Shown here: positions 8,801 to 15,554 of the stretch, one piece after another
Position numbering within the stretch: position 1 is the first letter of the stretch
How the letters are laid out: every line of letters starts with the position of its first letter
The notes under the pieces: model-generated
The model's input: only the letters and a program-made list of their open reading frames with translations
Database searches by the model: none
What the model was told of the DNA's origin: nothing
NCBI GenBank assembly: GCA_964416645.1
Contig: CAYQEZ010000036.1
Coordinates: 1-19,747, forward strand
DNA: 19,747 bases
From: GCA-002282575 sp964416645
GTDB lineage: Bacteria > Pseudomonadota > Gammaproteobacteria > Thiomicrospirales > Thiomicrospiraceae
Direction: 5' to 3'
Program-made: the position numbers and the translations under genes

Positions 8801-9784
8801 ATCAGCAAAGGACTGGCGTGCATACAAAGGCAGAATATCGGTATTTTTTAAGCCTTCCAAGCGCAAAGCTTCACTGGCTTCACGAATATCCGCTTCACCA
8901 GGAAGGAACACCAAAATATCACCAAAAGGATCATGCGCACTCAGCTCCTCAACAGCACGCACAATCGCCACATTCATATCGACTTCTTCATCATCACTAA
9001 TGGCGAGTTCGGTCAGCGGACGATAACGCACCTCGACGGGATAGGTTCTGCCCGAGACAGAAATAATCGGCGCCCCACCAAAAAATTCAGAAAAGCGCTG
9101 TAAATCGATGGTTGCAGAGGTAACAATCACTTTTAAGTCTGGGCGTTGTTCAATCAGTTGACGCAAATAACCCAAGAGAAAATCAATATTCAAACTGCGT
9201 TCATGGGCTTCATCGACAATAATGGTATCGTATTCAGACAATAACTTATCGCCAGAAACCTCGGCCAATAACATACCGTCTGTAAGCACTTTAATAGCCG
9301 TTTGTGGTGCGATTTGTTGATGAAAACGTACTTTAACGCCGACCCACTCTCCCACTTTGGAGTCCAGCTCTTCTGCCAAACGGCTTGCCACACTGCGTGC
9401 CGCCAAACGACGCGGTTGCGTTAAGGCAATGCGTCCTAAAGCACCACGACCCGCTAACATGGCTAGCTTAGGCAACTGAGTGGTTTTGCCCGAACCTGTT
9501 TCACCCGCCAGCACCACCACCTGATGTTGTTGAATAGACTGAATAATTTCGTCAGCCCTTTGCACCACAGGTAAGCTGGCATCTAGGCGAATCTTATCCA
9601 AAGGCAAACTGCGTTTTATCGATGATGATAAATTTTTCTGATGTTTTTTTGCCGTTACGGGTTGACGCGGCTGAGTTTGTGACAATTGCTTTACTGGCGT
9701 TTGTGGCGCTTCTGTCGGAGTCGTAGCAGCAGCGTTAACAGGATTTTTGACACCCCAACCCGCTTTTTCAAAGAGTTCTTTCAT
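5870..9784 (-). CDS. hrpA: ATP-dependent RNA helicase HrpA (DEAH box)
   Basis: This protein of 1304 residues is close to the E. coli HrpA length of 1300. DEAH/RHA helicases unwind or remodel RNA using ATP; E. coli HrpA has been linked to mRNA processing and rescue of stalled ribosomes. Seen: Walker A GETGSGKT (94-101), DEAH (191-194), SAT (223-225), TNVAETSLTVPG (345-356) and the arginine-finger motif QRKGRCGR (392-399), followed by the winged-helix/ratchet region and the long HrpA-specific C-terminal half. The first 60 or so residues are rich in A, T, P, Q and K and look disordered; E. coli has a longer helical segment here. The ribosome site before the ATG at 9784 is weak. It is convergent with ldhA and divergent from the persulfide dioxygenase gene, so it is probably a single-gene unit. 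Confidence 0.96.
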   Translation of the reverse strand: MKELFEKAGWGVKNPVNAAATTPTEAPQTPVKQLSQTQPRQPVTAKKHQKNLSSSIKRSLPLDKIRLDASLPVVQRADEIIQSIQQHQVVVLAGETGSGKTTQLPKLAMLAGRGALGRIALTQPRRLAARSVASRLAEELDSKVGEWVGVKVRFHQQIAPQTAIKVLTDGMLLAEVSGDKLLSEYDTIIVDEAHERSLNIDFLLGYLRQLIEQRPDLKVIVTSATIDLQRFSEFFGGAPIISVSGRTYPVEVRYRPLTELAISDDEEVDMNVAIVRAVEELSAHDPFGDILVFLPGEADIREASEALRLEGLKNTDILPLYARQSFADQQRIFSTGGPRRIVLATNVAETSLTVPGIRHVIDSGLARIKRYSVRNKVQRLPIEAIAQASANQRKGRCGRVAPGVCIRLYSEEDFLGRPAFTEPEMQRSNLASVMLQMQAQGLGNLEAFPLIDPPANKLINDGYRLLEELQAIDDKGNLTKLGQTLSKLPLDPRLGRVLVAAQQEGVLSEACVLAGVLSLQDPRETPADKQQAAREKHRLFDDSRSDFLSLLNLWQAYEEQRKHTTKNKLKNWCQKHYVSGRRMREWHELVSQLHQSISELKWTLNPLAEKMVNEKEPDQAPRFSEQLAYNLHRALLTGLLGQVALRDERTRLYQGARGVQLAIHPSSVLAKRQTKWIMAFEWLETSRTWARIVAEIDVRWLESLAVHVLKRQVHSPYWSKKQGRVLAKETLSLYGLVIAADRPTDFGKLDAEEARNLFVREGLVAGEVNAKWSFLAKNQALMDEALDWEDKTRRSDILVDDEALADFYLSRLPAKMCRVVDLDRWLKAEPERLSQLIMTREDVFRKEVNAVQDFPNRLRLANKLSLPLSYKFAPGDEDDGMTIKITLAQLPLLNADSLARLVPGLLPQKIEAVIRFLPKFLRVRLQPAAEQAQIAAEALQGKHHLPFDVLLAQQLSLQAKQLITPEHWQDMVFPAHLSPRIELRGGDQTVLASSRDLYALQQRFAEQAREALREQAAFTESTESETGEVTTWVWETLALMQKVAGGGQAWLALTPASEGVILAPLPSQQEADKAHAAGVRRLIKCALSQPIAGIRKEWLKHQGLCLPWARWQRSCANLVEQLIERGIQDLSPQAAAVRSKPDFEAMVASVRLKLTGQVRDYVLQTQQLLQQGQQCLALCDKLTSPTRQTSIEHTRAFIQAQLTASFVLTMPENGWRDKLRYLKAATYRLEKISENLPLDERRMIEYDAVEDCVQQAIQRGIAQHQPEGFAHIQTMATELWVMIFAQPHAQKGMASLKRLQQLLS

Positions 9785-9873
9785 AAATAACTTTAATGGG
9801 TAAATAGCTTTATTTTATTTCAGCATAGACTTATATTATGCAGACTAAGATAAAAATTCTCTGAGGATTAACA

Positions 9874-10605
9874 ATGAGTCATTTTCGCACATCTTTGGCA
9901 ATTCGCCAGCTATTTGATTACGAAACTTGGACCTACACCTATTTAGTGTGGGACGAAGCAACCAAAGAAGCCGCCCTAATTGATACGGTGCGTGAGCAAT
10001 ACGAACGTGACCTTAATCTGGTAACAGAGCTCGGCTTAAGGTTAAAATACACGCTAGATACGCATATTCATGCCGACCACATCACCGCCAATGGTTTATT
10101 ACGTGATACCACAGGCGCTGAAATCATCATTCACAAAAACGCCGCTATTAGCTGTGCCGACCAACTGGTTACAGATGGGCAAAAGTTTTACTTAGGTGAG
10201 CATGCCATCGAAGTCATGCACACACCAGGTCATACCAATATGGATATCAGTTACAAAATTGAAGGTGCTGTTTTTACTGGTGACACCCTATTAGTGCGTG
10301 ATTGTGGTCGCACTGACTTCCAGTTAGGTGATACGCAAGCCATGTACAACTCTCTGCAACGCTTATTTGCCTTGCCTGAAGAGACCATTGTTCTGCCAGG
10401 TCACGATTACAAGGGTTTCAGTTGCAGTACGATTGGTGAAGAAAAACGCTTCAATGTGCGTGCAGGTGGCGGCAAAACTTTTGCCGAGTTTAAGGAAATC
10501 ATGGATGCGATGAAACTGCCGCCACCGCGTCGTTTAGCCATTTCTGTTCCTGGAAATATGGTATGTGGTAAGATCGAAGATGAGGAAAAACAAGATAGGG
10601 TTTAG
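9874..10605 (+). CDS. ETHE1-like persulfide dioxygenase (metallo-beta-lactamase fold)
   Basis: This 243-residue cytoplasmic protein carries the MBL motif THIHADH (63-69). By comparison with human ETHE1 (H79, H135, D154) the single iron would be held by H64, H120 (in HTPGH) and D137 (in TGDTL). GRTDFQLGD (145-153), LPGHDYKGF (174-182) and the C-terminal block beginning PPPRRLAISVPGN (216-228) are typical of persulfide dioxygenases, which oxidise glutathione persulfide to sulfite. It is not a glyoxalase II (compare gloB at 13118) and has no rhodanese domain. CTGAGGATTAACA precedes the ATG and includes a good ribosome site. It stands alone between hrpA and a strong terminator. It suggests handling of sulfide or sulfane sulfur, but such genes also occur in many heterotrophs. 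Confidence 0.9.
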   Translation: MSHFRTSLAIRQLFDYETWTYTYLVWDEATKEAALIDTVREQYERDLNLVTELGLRLKYTLDTHIHADHITANGLLRDTTGAEIIIHKNAAISCADQLVTDGQKFYLGEHAIEVMHTPGHTNMDISYKIEGAVFTGDTLLVRDCGRTDFQLGDTQAMYNSLQRLFALPEETIVLPGHDYKGFSCSTIGEEKRFNVRAGGGKTFAEFKEIMDAMKLPPPRRLAISVPGNMVCGKIEDEEKQDRV

Positions 10606-10610
10606 GATTT

Positions 10611-10656
10611 ATTTAACAAAATAAAGGCGCATTAGCGCCTTTATTCATTGTTAAAT
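10611..10656. terminator. Long bidirectional terminator between the persulfide dioxygenase gene and slyD
   Basis: AATAAAGGCGC (10620-10630), loop ATTA, GCGCCTTTATT (10635-10645) form a perfect 11-bp stem. After a 2-base bulge on one side, an outer stem ATTTAACAA (10611-10619) with TTGTTAAAT (10648-10656) adds nine perfect pairs. A-rich and T-rich flanks let it act on both strands, which suits its position between two convergent genes. Confidence 0.9.
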
Positions 10657-10672
10657 GGCTTTGCTGAGCCGA

Positions 10673-11125
10673 TTAAGAACCACTTTCACCCATTAAAGCA
10701 CTATCTTGCACGTCCAACACTTCCACATCAAAATGCAGCGTTTGCCCAGCTAAAGGATGATTCGCATCTAACTTAATGCCATTGTCATTCATTTCGGTGA
10801 CACGGAACAAAGCGACACCATCTGGTAATTCAGTCTGAACTTGCATGCCGATTTCCAATTCCATATCTTCAGGGAAATTGTCTTTTTGCGCCAACAACAG
10901 CAATCCATGATTGTATTCACCATAGGCATCTTCAGGCGCAACCGCAACTTTGCCAGCAAACCCTACGTCTTCGCCTGCTAAGAAAGCTTCTAAGCCAGGA
11001 ATAATATCACCATTACCATGAACATATTCTAATGGCTCGTAGCCGACCGATGTATCTATCACTTCACCCGCATCATTTGTCAGCGTGTAATGCATCAATA
11101 CCACACAACCATTGCGAATTTTCAT
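10673..11125 (-). CDS. slyD: SlyD-like FKBP-type peptidyl-prolyl cis-trans isomerase
   Basis: This 150-residue cytoplasmic FKBP speeds proline isomerisation and can act as a folding chaperone. Seen: the N-terminal FKBP strand MHYTLTNDAGEVIDTS (11-26), YEPLEYVHGNGDIIPGLEAF (29-48), EDAYGEY (65-71), an insert-in-flap chaperone region (about 72-125) and the closing block NHPLAGQTLHFDVEVLDVQ (122-140). This arrangement is shared by SlyD and FkpB/SlpA; the N-terminal part fits SlyD better. The His/Cys-rich nickel-binding tail of E. coli SlyD is absent, so a role in nickel delivery to hydrogenase is not supported. AAGGAAAG lies before the ATG, and TATAAT is present upstream at 11162-11167. Confidence 0.88.
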   Translation of the reverse strand: MKIRNGCVVLMHYTLTNDAGEVIDTSVGYEPLEYVHGNGDIIPGLEAFLAGEDVGFAGKVAVAPEDAYGEYNHGLLLLAQKDNFPEDMELEIGMQVQTELPDGVALFRVTEMNDNGIKLDANHPLAGQTLHFDVEVLDVQDSALMGESGS

Positions 11126-11161
11126 GAACTTTCCTTGTTAATGCCTTAAAATAAAACCCAC

Positions 11162-11167
11162 ATTATA
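11162..11167 (-). promoter_or_regulatory. Probable -10 element of slyD
   Basis: On the minus strand the hexamer is a perfect TATAAT, about 36 bases before the slyD ATG. No clear -35 is seen at 16-18 bases, so the call rests on the -10 alone. It lies in the 61-base space shared with divergent dnaQ, for which I see no convincing promoter. Confidence 0.4.
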
Positions 11168-11186
11168 CCCAACTTGAAAAGATTAC

Positions 11187-11903
11187 ATGAGACAGATTGT
11201 TTTAGATACCGAAACCACGGGTATTGATCCGAAAGACGGTCACCGTATTGTCGAAATTGGTGCGGTTGAGTTAGAAAATCGTCAAGCCACTGGACGTACC
11301 TACCATCAATATCTTAATCCAGAACGACAAATGGATGAAGAAGTCATGCGCGTGCATGGCATTAGCAACGAACGCGTTGCCAATGAACCTAAATTCGCTG
11401 AGGTGGTGCATGAGTTTATGCAGTTTGTGAAGGGTGCTGAACTGCTGATTCATAACGCCCCTTTCGACGTGGGACACATTAATGCTGAATTATCACGCCT
11501 GAATCACAACCCTTGGGGTAAACTAGAAGATCACGTCATCATTACAGATACCCTAGCTTTAGCCAAAAAAAGCTATCCAGGGCAGCGTAACTCATTAGAT
11601 GCTTTATGCAAACGACTGTTTATTGACAACAGCGCTCGAACCTTTCACGGCGCTTTGCTCGATAGCCAAATTTTAGCCGATGTTTATTTAGCCATGACGG
11701 GTGGTCAGACGGGTTTGGGCTTGTTTAATGAACATGCTAGCGCCGATACGGCATCGGGTTATGAAGCGGTCGATGCAGCTATTGCTCAAGCACTACCCGC
11801 ATTTCAACTCAGCGAAGCATATCTCACGGCTCATCAAGCTATGCTGAGCAGCATGCAGAAAAAAGGATGCGTCTGGACAGAGAAATATCCAAATACTCTT
11901 TAA
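11187..11903 (+). CDS. dnaQ: DNA polymerase III epsilon subunit (3'-5' proofreading exonuclease)
   Basis: This 238-residue DEDDh exonuclease proofreads for the replicative polymerase core. Seen: ExoI DTETTG (7-12; D7, E9), ExoII HNAPFD (89-94; D94) and ExoIII HGALLDS (154-160; H154, D159), so all catalytic residues are present. Next, QTGLGLF (174-180) has the form of a sliding-clamp-binding motif, at the position of the clamp-contacting QTSMAF in E. coli DnaQ. The remaining tail, which in E. coli binds the polymerase alpha subunit, diverges but keeps KKG near the end. The ribosome site is weak (TTGAAAAG, about 9 bases before ATG). The gene converges on rnhA and the two stop codons overlap by two bases, with no terminator between. 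Confidence 0.95.
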   Translation: MRQIVLDTETTGIDPKDGHRIVEIGAVELENRQATGRTYHQYLNPERQMDEEVMRVHGISNERVANEPKFAEVVHEFMQFVKGAELLIHNAPFDVGHINAELSRLNHNPWGKLEDHVIITDTLALAKKSYPGQRNSLDALCKRLFIDNSARTFHGALLDSQILADVYLAMTGGQTGLGLFNEHASADTASGYEAVDAAIAQALPAFQLSEAYLTAHQAMLSSMQKKGCVWTEKYPNTL

Positions 11904-12331
11904 TTAGGTGGATAACCGAAAGGTTCAGCGGCCTTTCTAGCCGCCTCATCCACACGTTCGTTTTCGACATGACCATTGTGTCCCCTGACCCATTGCCAGT
12001 TAATTTGGTGAGGTTGCGCAGCGAAAACCAATTGTTTCCATAAATCAGGGTTTTTCACGTTTTTAAATTGTTTGCGTTGCCAGCCTGGCATCCACTCAGT
12101 CATGCCTTTTTGCACATATTGAGAATCGGTGTACAGGGTAACCTGACAGGGGCTTTTTAATGCTGTTAACCCTTCAATCGCTGCTTGCAACTCCATACGA
12201 TTGTTCGTTGTATTGGTAGCTCCACCACTAATCATTTTTTCGACATCACCAAAACGCAATAAAGCAGCCCATCCGCCTGGTCCAGGATTACCCGAACAGG
12301 CGCCATCGGTAAAAATTTCTACAGTTTTCAT
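11900..12331 (-). CDS. rnhA: Ribonuclease HI
   Basis: This 143-residue enzyme cuts the RNA strand of RNA-DNA hybrids, removing primers and R-loops. Seen: TDGACSGNPGPGG (8-20; D9), NRMELQA (44-50; E47), YTDSQYV (67-73; D69) and GHNGHVENERVDEAA (117-131; H118, D128), which are the four carboxylates and the active-site histidine equivalent to E. coli D10, E48, D70, D134 and H124. The basic segment WQRKQFKNVKN (84-94) matches the handle region that binds the hybrid. It starts nine bases after the stop of the YafS-like methyltransferase and is probably cotranscribed with it; no good ribosome site precedes the ATG. Its 3' end overlaps that of dnaQ. Confidence 0.96.
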   Translation of the reverse strand: MKTVEIFTDGACSGNPGPGGWAALLRFGDVEKMISGGATNTTNNRMELQAAIEGLTALKSPCQVTLYTDSQYVQKGMTEWMPGWQRKQFKNVKNPDLWKQLVFAAQPHQINWQWVRGHNGHVENERVDEAARKAAEPFGYPPN

Positions 12332-12340
12332 AACAAGGCA

Positions 12341-13054
12341 TTATTCTTTAGTTTCACGATGCGTCACAGACCCATCAAATTGCTTACGTTTGGCTAATTG
12401 AGGCAACAATGATTGCCAACGCCAACCGTCGCGAAGACCGATTAGTTTAACACGCGCTGTTTTTTTGTGCGCAACCAAACCGTAGCCTTGTGAAAAAGGC
12501 GTCGCTAACCAAGGAAACCATCGCCGCCATCCCGTTGCTGGATGAAAATCCACTTGTTGAATTTCGTAACCCAAGGTTTGTAAGACATCCACTAATCGCC
12601 CTGCCCCCAGTAAAGACAAGCCCGAAGCCGCTTGACGATGTTTTCCCCATAACTGACCACGCCACGCATTGAGCGGATGAAATCCCATTACCACCAAGCG
12701 CCCATCATTAATCAGCACTCTGTCCACCTCACGTAACACGGCGTAAGGATCATGCGAAAGTTCTAGCGTAAATGACATGACGACTAAATCAATACTTTGG
12801 TTGGCAATCGGCAAATCCTCAAAATCAACCAAGGCTTGTGTATTGGTTAAGCGACTATCAGTCAATATAAAATGCTCACGAATGGGACAACTACGCCAAG
12901 CATCACGGTAATCGGTAGCCATACCCAGCTGTAAGCCATAGTAACCAAATTGTTTTTTTAACACACTGGTCAACCAAGAACATTGATGAGCCATTAGCGC
13001 ATCACAGGCATCGGTGGCACAAAAAGCTTTTAAAAAATGACTGAGATGGCGCAT
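12341..13054 (-). CDS. YafS-like SAM-dependent methyltransferase of unknown substrate
   Basis: I place the start at 13054 (237 residues) because AAGGAG (13060-13065) sits five bases upstream; a start at 13129 would overlap gloB and its promoter. The protein resembles E. coli YafS, both by neighbourhood (rnhA on one side, gloB on the other) and in sequence. Numbered from this start, the methyltransferase core shows VDFEDLPIANQSIDLVVM at about 75-92 (usual motif II-IV region), LREVDRVLINDGRLVVMGFH at about 107-126 (post-motif region) and PLNAWRG just after. The glycine-rich SAM-binding motif I is degenerate: where a GxGxG would be expected there is GLQLGMATDY, as in YafS. It is therefore a class I methyltransferase fold by homology, but activity and substrate are unknown. 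It probably forms an operon with rnhA. Confidence 0.82.
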   Translation of the reverse strand: MRHLSHFLKAFCATDACDALMAHQCSWLTSVLKKQFGYYGLQLGMATDYRDAWRSCPIREHFILTDSRLTNTQALVDFEDLPIANQSIDLVVMSFTLELSHDPYAVLREVDRVLINDGRLVVMGFHPLNAWRGQLWGKHRQAASGLSLLGAGRLVDVLQTLGYEIQQVDFHPATGWRRWFPWLATPFSQGYGLVAHKKTARVKLIGLRDGWRWQSLLPQLAKRKQFDGSVTHRETKE

Positions 13055-13082
13055 CTTCGCTCCTTGAAGTGTTCTTTGGTTA

Positions 13083-13111
13083 TTGACCAATTCATCCCGC
13101 TTGACTATCAT
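13083..13111 (+). promoter_or_regulatory. gloB-mltD promoter placing the transcript start on the gloB ATG
   Basis: TTGACC (13083-13088; five of six), a 17-base spacer and TATCAT (13106-13111; five of six) make a good sigma70 promoter. Counting seven bases from the end of the -10 puts +1 at 13118, which is the A of the gloB ATG. The bases just before the ATG (GACTATCATGTTCCG) contain no ribosome site, consistent with leaderless translation. A short inverted repeat TTGGT-5-ACCAA (13076-13090) overlaps the -35. Confidence 0.6.
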
Positions 13112-13117
13112 GTTCCG

Positions 13118-13939
13118 ATGAGTAACCATTCACATGCACAAGCCAAGATCGTCGGACTTCCTGCTCTTGATGACAATTATATCTGGATATTAATTCAGGG
13201 AAAGCATACGCTGGTAATTGACCCTGGTGCAAGTACGCCCGTGATTGAGTGGTGTCAAGCGAATAACCGCCAGCCAAGTGCTGTTTTACTGACACACACC
13301 CATCATGACCATATTGATGGCATTCCAGCATTACAACGAATTTATGGCGAGTTACCCGTCTATGCTCATGCTGAAGCACAACTAACTTACGCGTTCAATG
13401 CCATTTCACCAGAACAAACACTAGCATTTGACGATATTAATCTATCGGTCATGTTGTTAGCTGGGCATACCCCTGACCATATCGGTTTTTACTGGTCGGA
13501 TGAGCAGGCGCTTTTTTGTGGCGACAGCCTATTCACGGGCGGTTGCGGACGCTTATTTAATGGTGGCACCCCAAAGCAAATGACCGAAACACTAGCCAAA
13601 ATTGCTCAGTTACCAGCACAAACAGCCATTTACTGCGCCCACGAATACACCCTCGCTAACTTGCGATTTGCGCTTAGGGTCGAACCCGATAATCAAGACA
13701 CGCAACAGCGCTTAACTGATGCTAAAGCACTCAGAGCGCAAGGCTTAGCCACAGTACCTTCACTACTCAGTGAAGAGTGTGCCACTAATCCCTTCTTACG
13801 CACGCATCTGCCAGCCGTGTCGGTTGCCATCGAACATTGGTTGAAAACACAAACCGACAATCCAGTAGAGCGTTTTGCCCAATTACGTGCCTGGAAAAAC
13901 CAACTCGATGCCACGGGTGTTTTGGAGCGCGACGAATGA
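13118..13939 (+). CDS. gloB: Hydroxyacylglutathione hydrolase (glyoxalase II)
   Basis: This 273-residue enzyme hydrolyses S-D-lactoylglutathione to D-lactate and glutathione in methylglyoxal detoxification. Seen: the metal-binding THTHHDHIDG (59-68; H60, H62, D64, H65), H117 in AGHTPDH, D136 in GDSLFTGGCGRLFNGG (135-150) and H175 in CAHEYTLANLRFA (173-185), plus the C-terminal substrate-binding block with NPFLR (224-228). The N-terminal ALDDNYIWIL (16-25) matches glyoxalase II. The reading frame stays open back to 13037, but the start at 13118 fits the family N-terminus, avoids overlap with the divergent methyltransferase and sits at the predicted transcript start. The gene overlaps mltD by ATGA, so the two are translationally coupled. 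Confidence 0.94.
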   Translation: MSNHSHAQAKIVGLPALDDNYIWILIQGKHTLVIDPGASTPVIEWCQANNRQPSAVLLTHTHHDHIDGIPALQRIYGELPVYAHAEAQLTYAFNAISPEQTLAFDDINLSVMLLAGHTPDHIGFYWSDEQALFCGDSLFTGGCGRLFNGGTPKQMTETLAKIAQLPAQTAIYCAHEYTLANLRFALRVEPDNQDTQQRLTDAKALRAQGLATVPSLLSEECATNPFLRTHLPAVSVAIEHWLKTQTDNPVERFAQLRAWKNQLDATGVLERDE

Positions 13940-15537
13940 AACATAAGATGCGCTACACCTTACTTGCCTTATGTGTCAGTAGCCTGTTTTTGGGTGGATG
14001 TAGTCAGGGCATTAAAGATGAGGTGAACTTATCAGGAAAAACAGCAACGACTGGAAAACGCTCTGGTGCTATGCTTAATTACAGCTTGCACGAATTAAAA
14101 GAAATTGATTTAACCAATCGTCAGGCTGATGAAGAAGATAGCAATATTAACATTTGGCAAAAAATTACTGACGGCTACCAGTTTAAGCAGCCAATCAATG
14201 GTCGAATTCAAAACGAAATTAATTTCTATCATGCACGTCCCAAAATCATTCCCGAAGCCTTGCGTAGCGCCGCACCCTATTTGTACATGATTACGCACGA
14301 AATCCAACAGCGCAATATGCCGATGGAAATTGCTTTTTTACCCATTATCGAAAGCTCTTTTAACACCAAAGCCCTGTCTAGCGCCAATGCCTCGGGTATG
14401 TGGCAATTCACACCCGACACGGCTCAAGTACGGGGATTAAAAAACGACTGGTGGTACGATGGTCGTCGCGATGTGTATGAATCTACTGTTGCCGCTCTAG
14501 ACTTACTACAAAGCCTTTATGGTCGTTTTGACAATGACTGGATGTTAGCGCTCTCTGCCTATAACTGGGGCGCACTCAACGTGAAGGCAGCGATAGCTAA
14601 AAACAAAGCTAAAGGCTTGCCAACTGACTATTGGAACTTGAAAATGCCGACCGAGACCATGCGCTATGTGCCAAAACTCTTAGCCGTAGCAGAAATGGTT
14701 AAATCAGCGCCTCAATATAAAATTGCTTTGCCTAATATTCCTAACACACCCTTGTTAACTCGAATCCAAATCGATCAACAAATTGATTTATCGACTGCCG
14801 CCCAAATGGCGGATATGAGCTGGGATGACTTTCATCGCATCAATGCGGGACACAAACGCATTACCACCAACCCGAATGAAAAAACCCACGTGGTGGTTCC
14901 AGTTGATAAGCTCAGCACCTTTGCCATTAACTTAACGCGTTTTGCGCCACAAACTAATGGTAAATGGATTTCTTATACCTTAACCGCGAATGATACCCTT
15001 GCCGATCTCGCCAAACGGCATAACACCACGCCCGAAATTTTATTGCGCGTGAATCAGTTAAGTTATGCTCCCAAAACAGGACAAACGCTACTCATTCCTG
15101 TCGATCATCAACAATTGGATGAAAACATTGCGGCAACCGCTGAAAGCAGTTTAAAAACAACCCTAGCCCTAGAAAGTCGCGAAATTGCCAATGCGCGTGC
15201 TTTAGCGGAACGTAAAGAAGCACTCAAAAAGCAAAAAATTACTCATACACTACGCTCGAATCAGTCGCTATCTAAAGTCGCAGAACATTATGGTGTCTCT
15301 TTGCGCGCGCTGGCGCTGGTCAATAACTTAACGCCACAATCGAAACTGAAAGTGGGTCAAGAATTGATTATTCCTGTGGAAAAAGTGATTTCGGTCACTG
15401 CTAAAAAAGGCGATACGTGGCAATCGATTGCCAAGCAAAACCGCATTCCCGCTCATGTATTGTTAAGCTTTAACAATGCCAAAGAAAAAGACCCAATCAA
15501 ACCTGGACAAGCGGTTAAAGTTCCCAAAATGGGCTAA
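13936..15537 (+). CDS. mltD: Membrane-bound lytic murein transglycosylase D, lipoprotein with three LysM domains
   Basis: The start at 13936 overlaps the gloB stop (ATGA), has GGAG 10 bases upstream, and gives a clean lipoprotein signal: basic MKHKMR, a hydrophobic core and lipobox LGGC with C22 as the lipidated residue. The mature protein (533 residues before processing) should sit in the outer membrane facing the periplasm. The lytic transglycosylase domain (about 100-260) has catalytic E139 in IIESSF, followed by SANASGMWQFTP (149-160) and ALSAYNWG (205-212). Three LysM peptidoglycan-binding repeats follow at about 345-388, 435-481 and 485-530; the first two are joined by a helical linker rich in A, E and K. 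E. coli MltD has two LysM repeats, so the third is an addition. MltD cleaves glycan strands to 1,6-anhydromuropeptides. Confidence 0.95.
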   Translation: MKHKMRYTLLALCVSSLFLGGCSQGIKDEVNLSGKTATTGKRSGAMLNYSLHELKEIDLTNRQADEEDSNINIWQKITDGYQFKQPINGRIQNEINFYHARPKIIPEALRSAAPYLYMITHEIQQRNMPMEIAFLPIIESSFNTKALSSANASGMWQFTPDTAQVRGLKNDWWYDGRRDVYESTVAALDLLQSLYGRFDNDWMLALSAYNWGALNVKAAIAKNKAKGLPTDYWNLKMPTETMRYVPKLLAVAEMVKSAPQYKIALPNIPNTPLLTRIQIDQQIDLSTAAQMADMSWDDFHRINAGHKRITTNPNEKTHVVVPVDKLSTFAINLTRFAPQTNGKWISYTLTANDTLADLAKRHNTTPEILLRVNQLSYAPKTGQTLLIPVDHQQLDENIAATAESSLKTTLALESREIANARALAERKEALKKQKITHTLRSNQSLSKVAEHYGVSLRALALVNNLTPQSKLKVGQELIIPVEKVISVTAKKGDTWQSIAKQNRIPAHVLLSFNNAKEKDPIKPGQAVKVPKMG

Positions 15538-15554
15538 CGCCTAAAAAGCCCATT
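15528..15554. terminator. Hairpin at the mltD / ABC-ATPase convergence
   Basis: AATGGGCT (15528-15535) pairs perfectly with AGCCCATT (15547-15554) around an 11-base loop. The stem includes the start of the mltD stop codon and reaches the stop of the ABC ATPase. On the minus strand the stem is followed by TTTT, so it fits best as terminator of the ABC operon; on the plus strand a T-run is lacking. Confidence 0.5.

Noticed and set aside
9785..9873. Promoter for the persulfide dioxygenase gene in the AT-rich space after hrpA
   Set aside because: TATATT/TATTAT near 9832-9839 could be a -10, but no acceptable -35 is present and the region is AT-rich throughout, so it is not supported.
13076..13090. 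Inverted repeat TTGGT-5-ACCAA overlapping the gloB -35 as a regulator operator
   Set aside because: Arms of five bases are expected by chance in this much sequence and no regulator gene is nearby; noted only within the promoter entry.
13037..13117. A longer start for gloB at 13037
   Set aside because: The extra 27 residues do not match glyoxalase II N-termini and would overlap the divergent methyltransferase coding region.
13055..13129. A longer start for the YafS-like methyltransferase at 13129
   Set aside because: It would overlap gloB and its promoter, while AAGGAG lies five bases before the ATG at 13054.
13837..13935. A longer start for mltD at 13837, inside gloB
   Set aside because: The start at 13936 gives a clean lipoprotein signal peptide with lipobox and a ribosome site; the upstream 33 residues are an out-of-frame reading of gloB.
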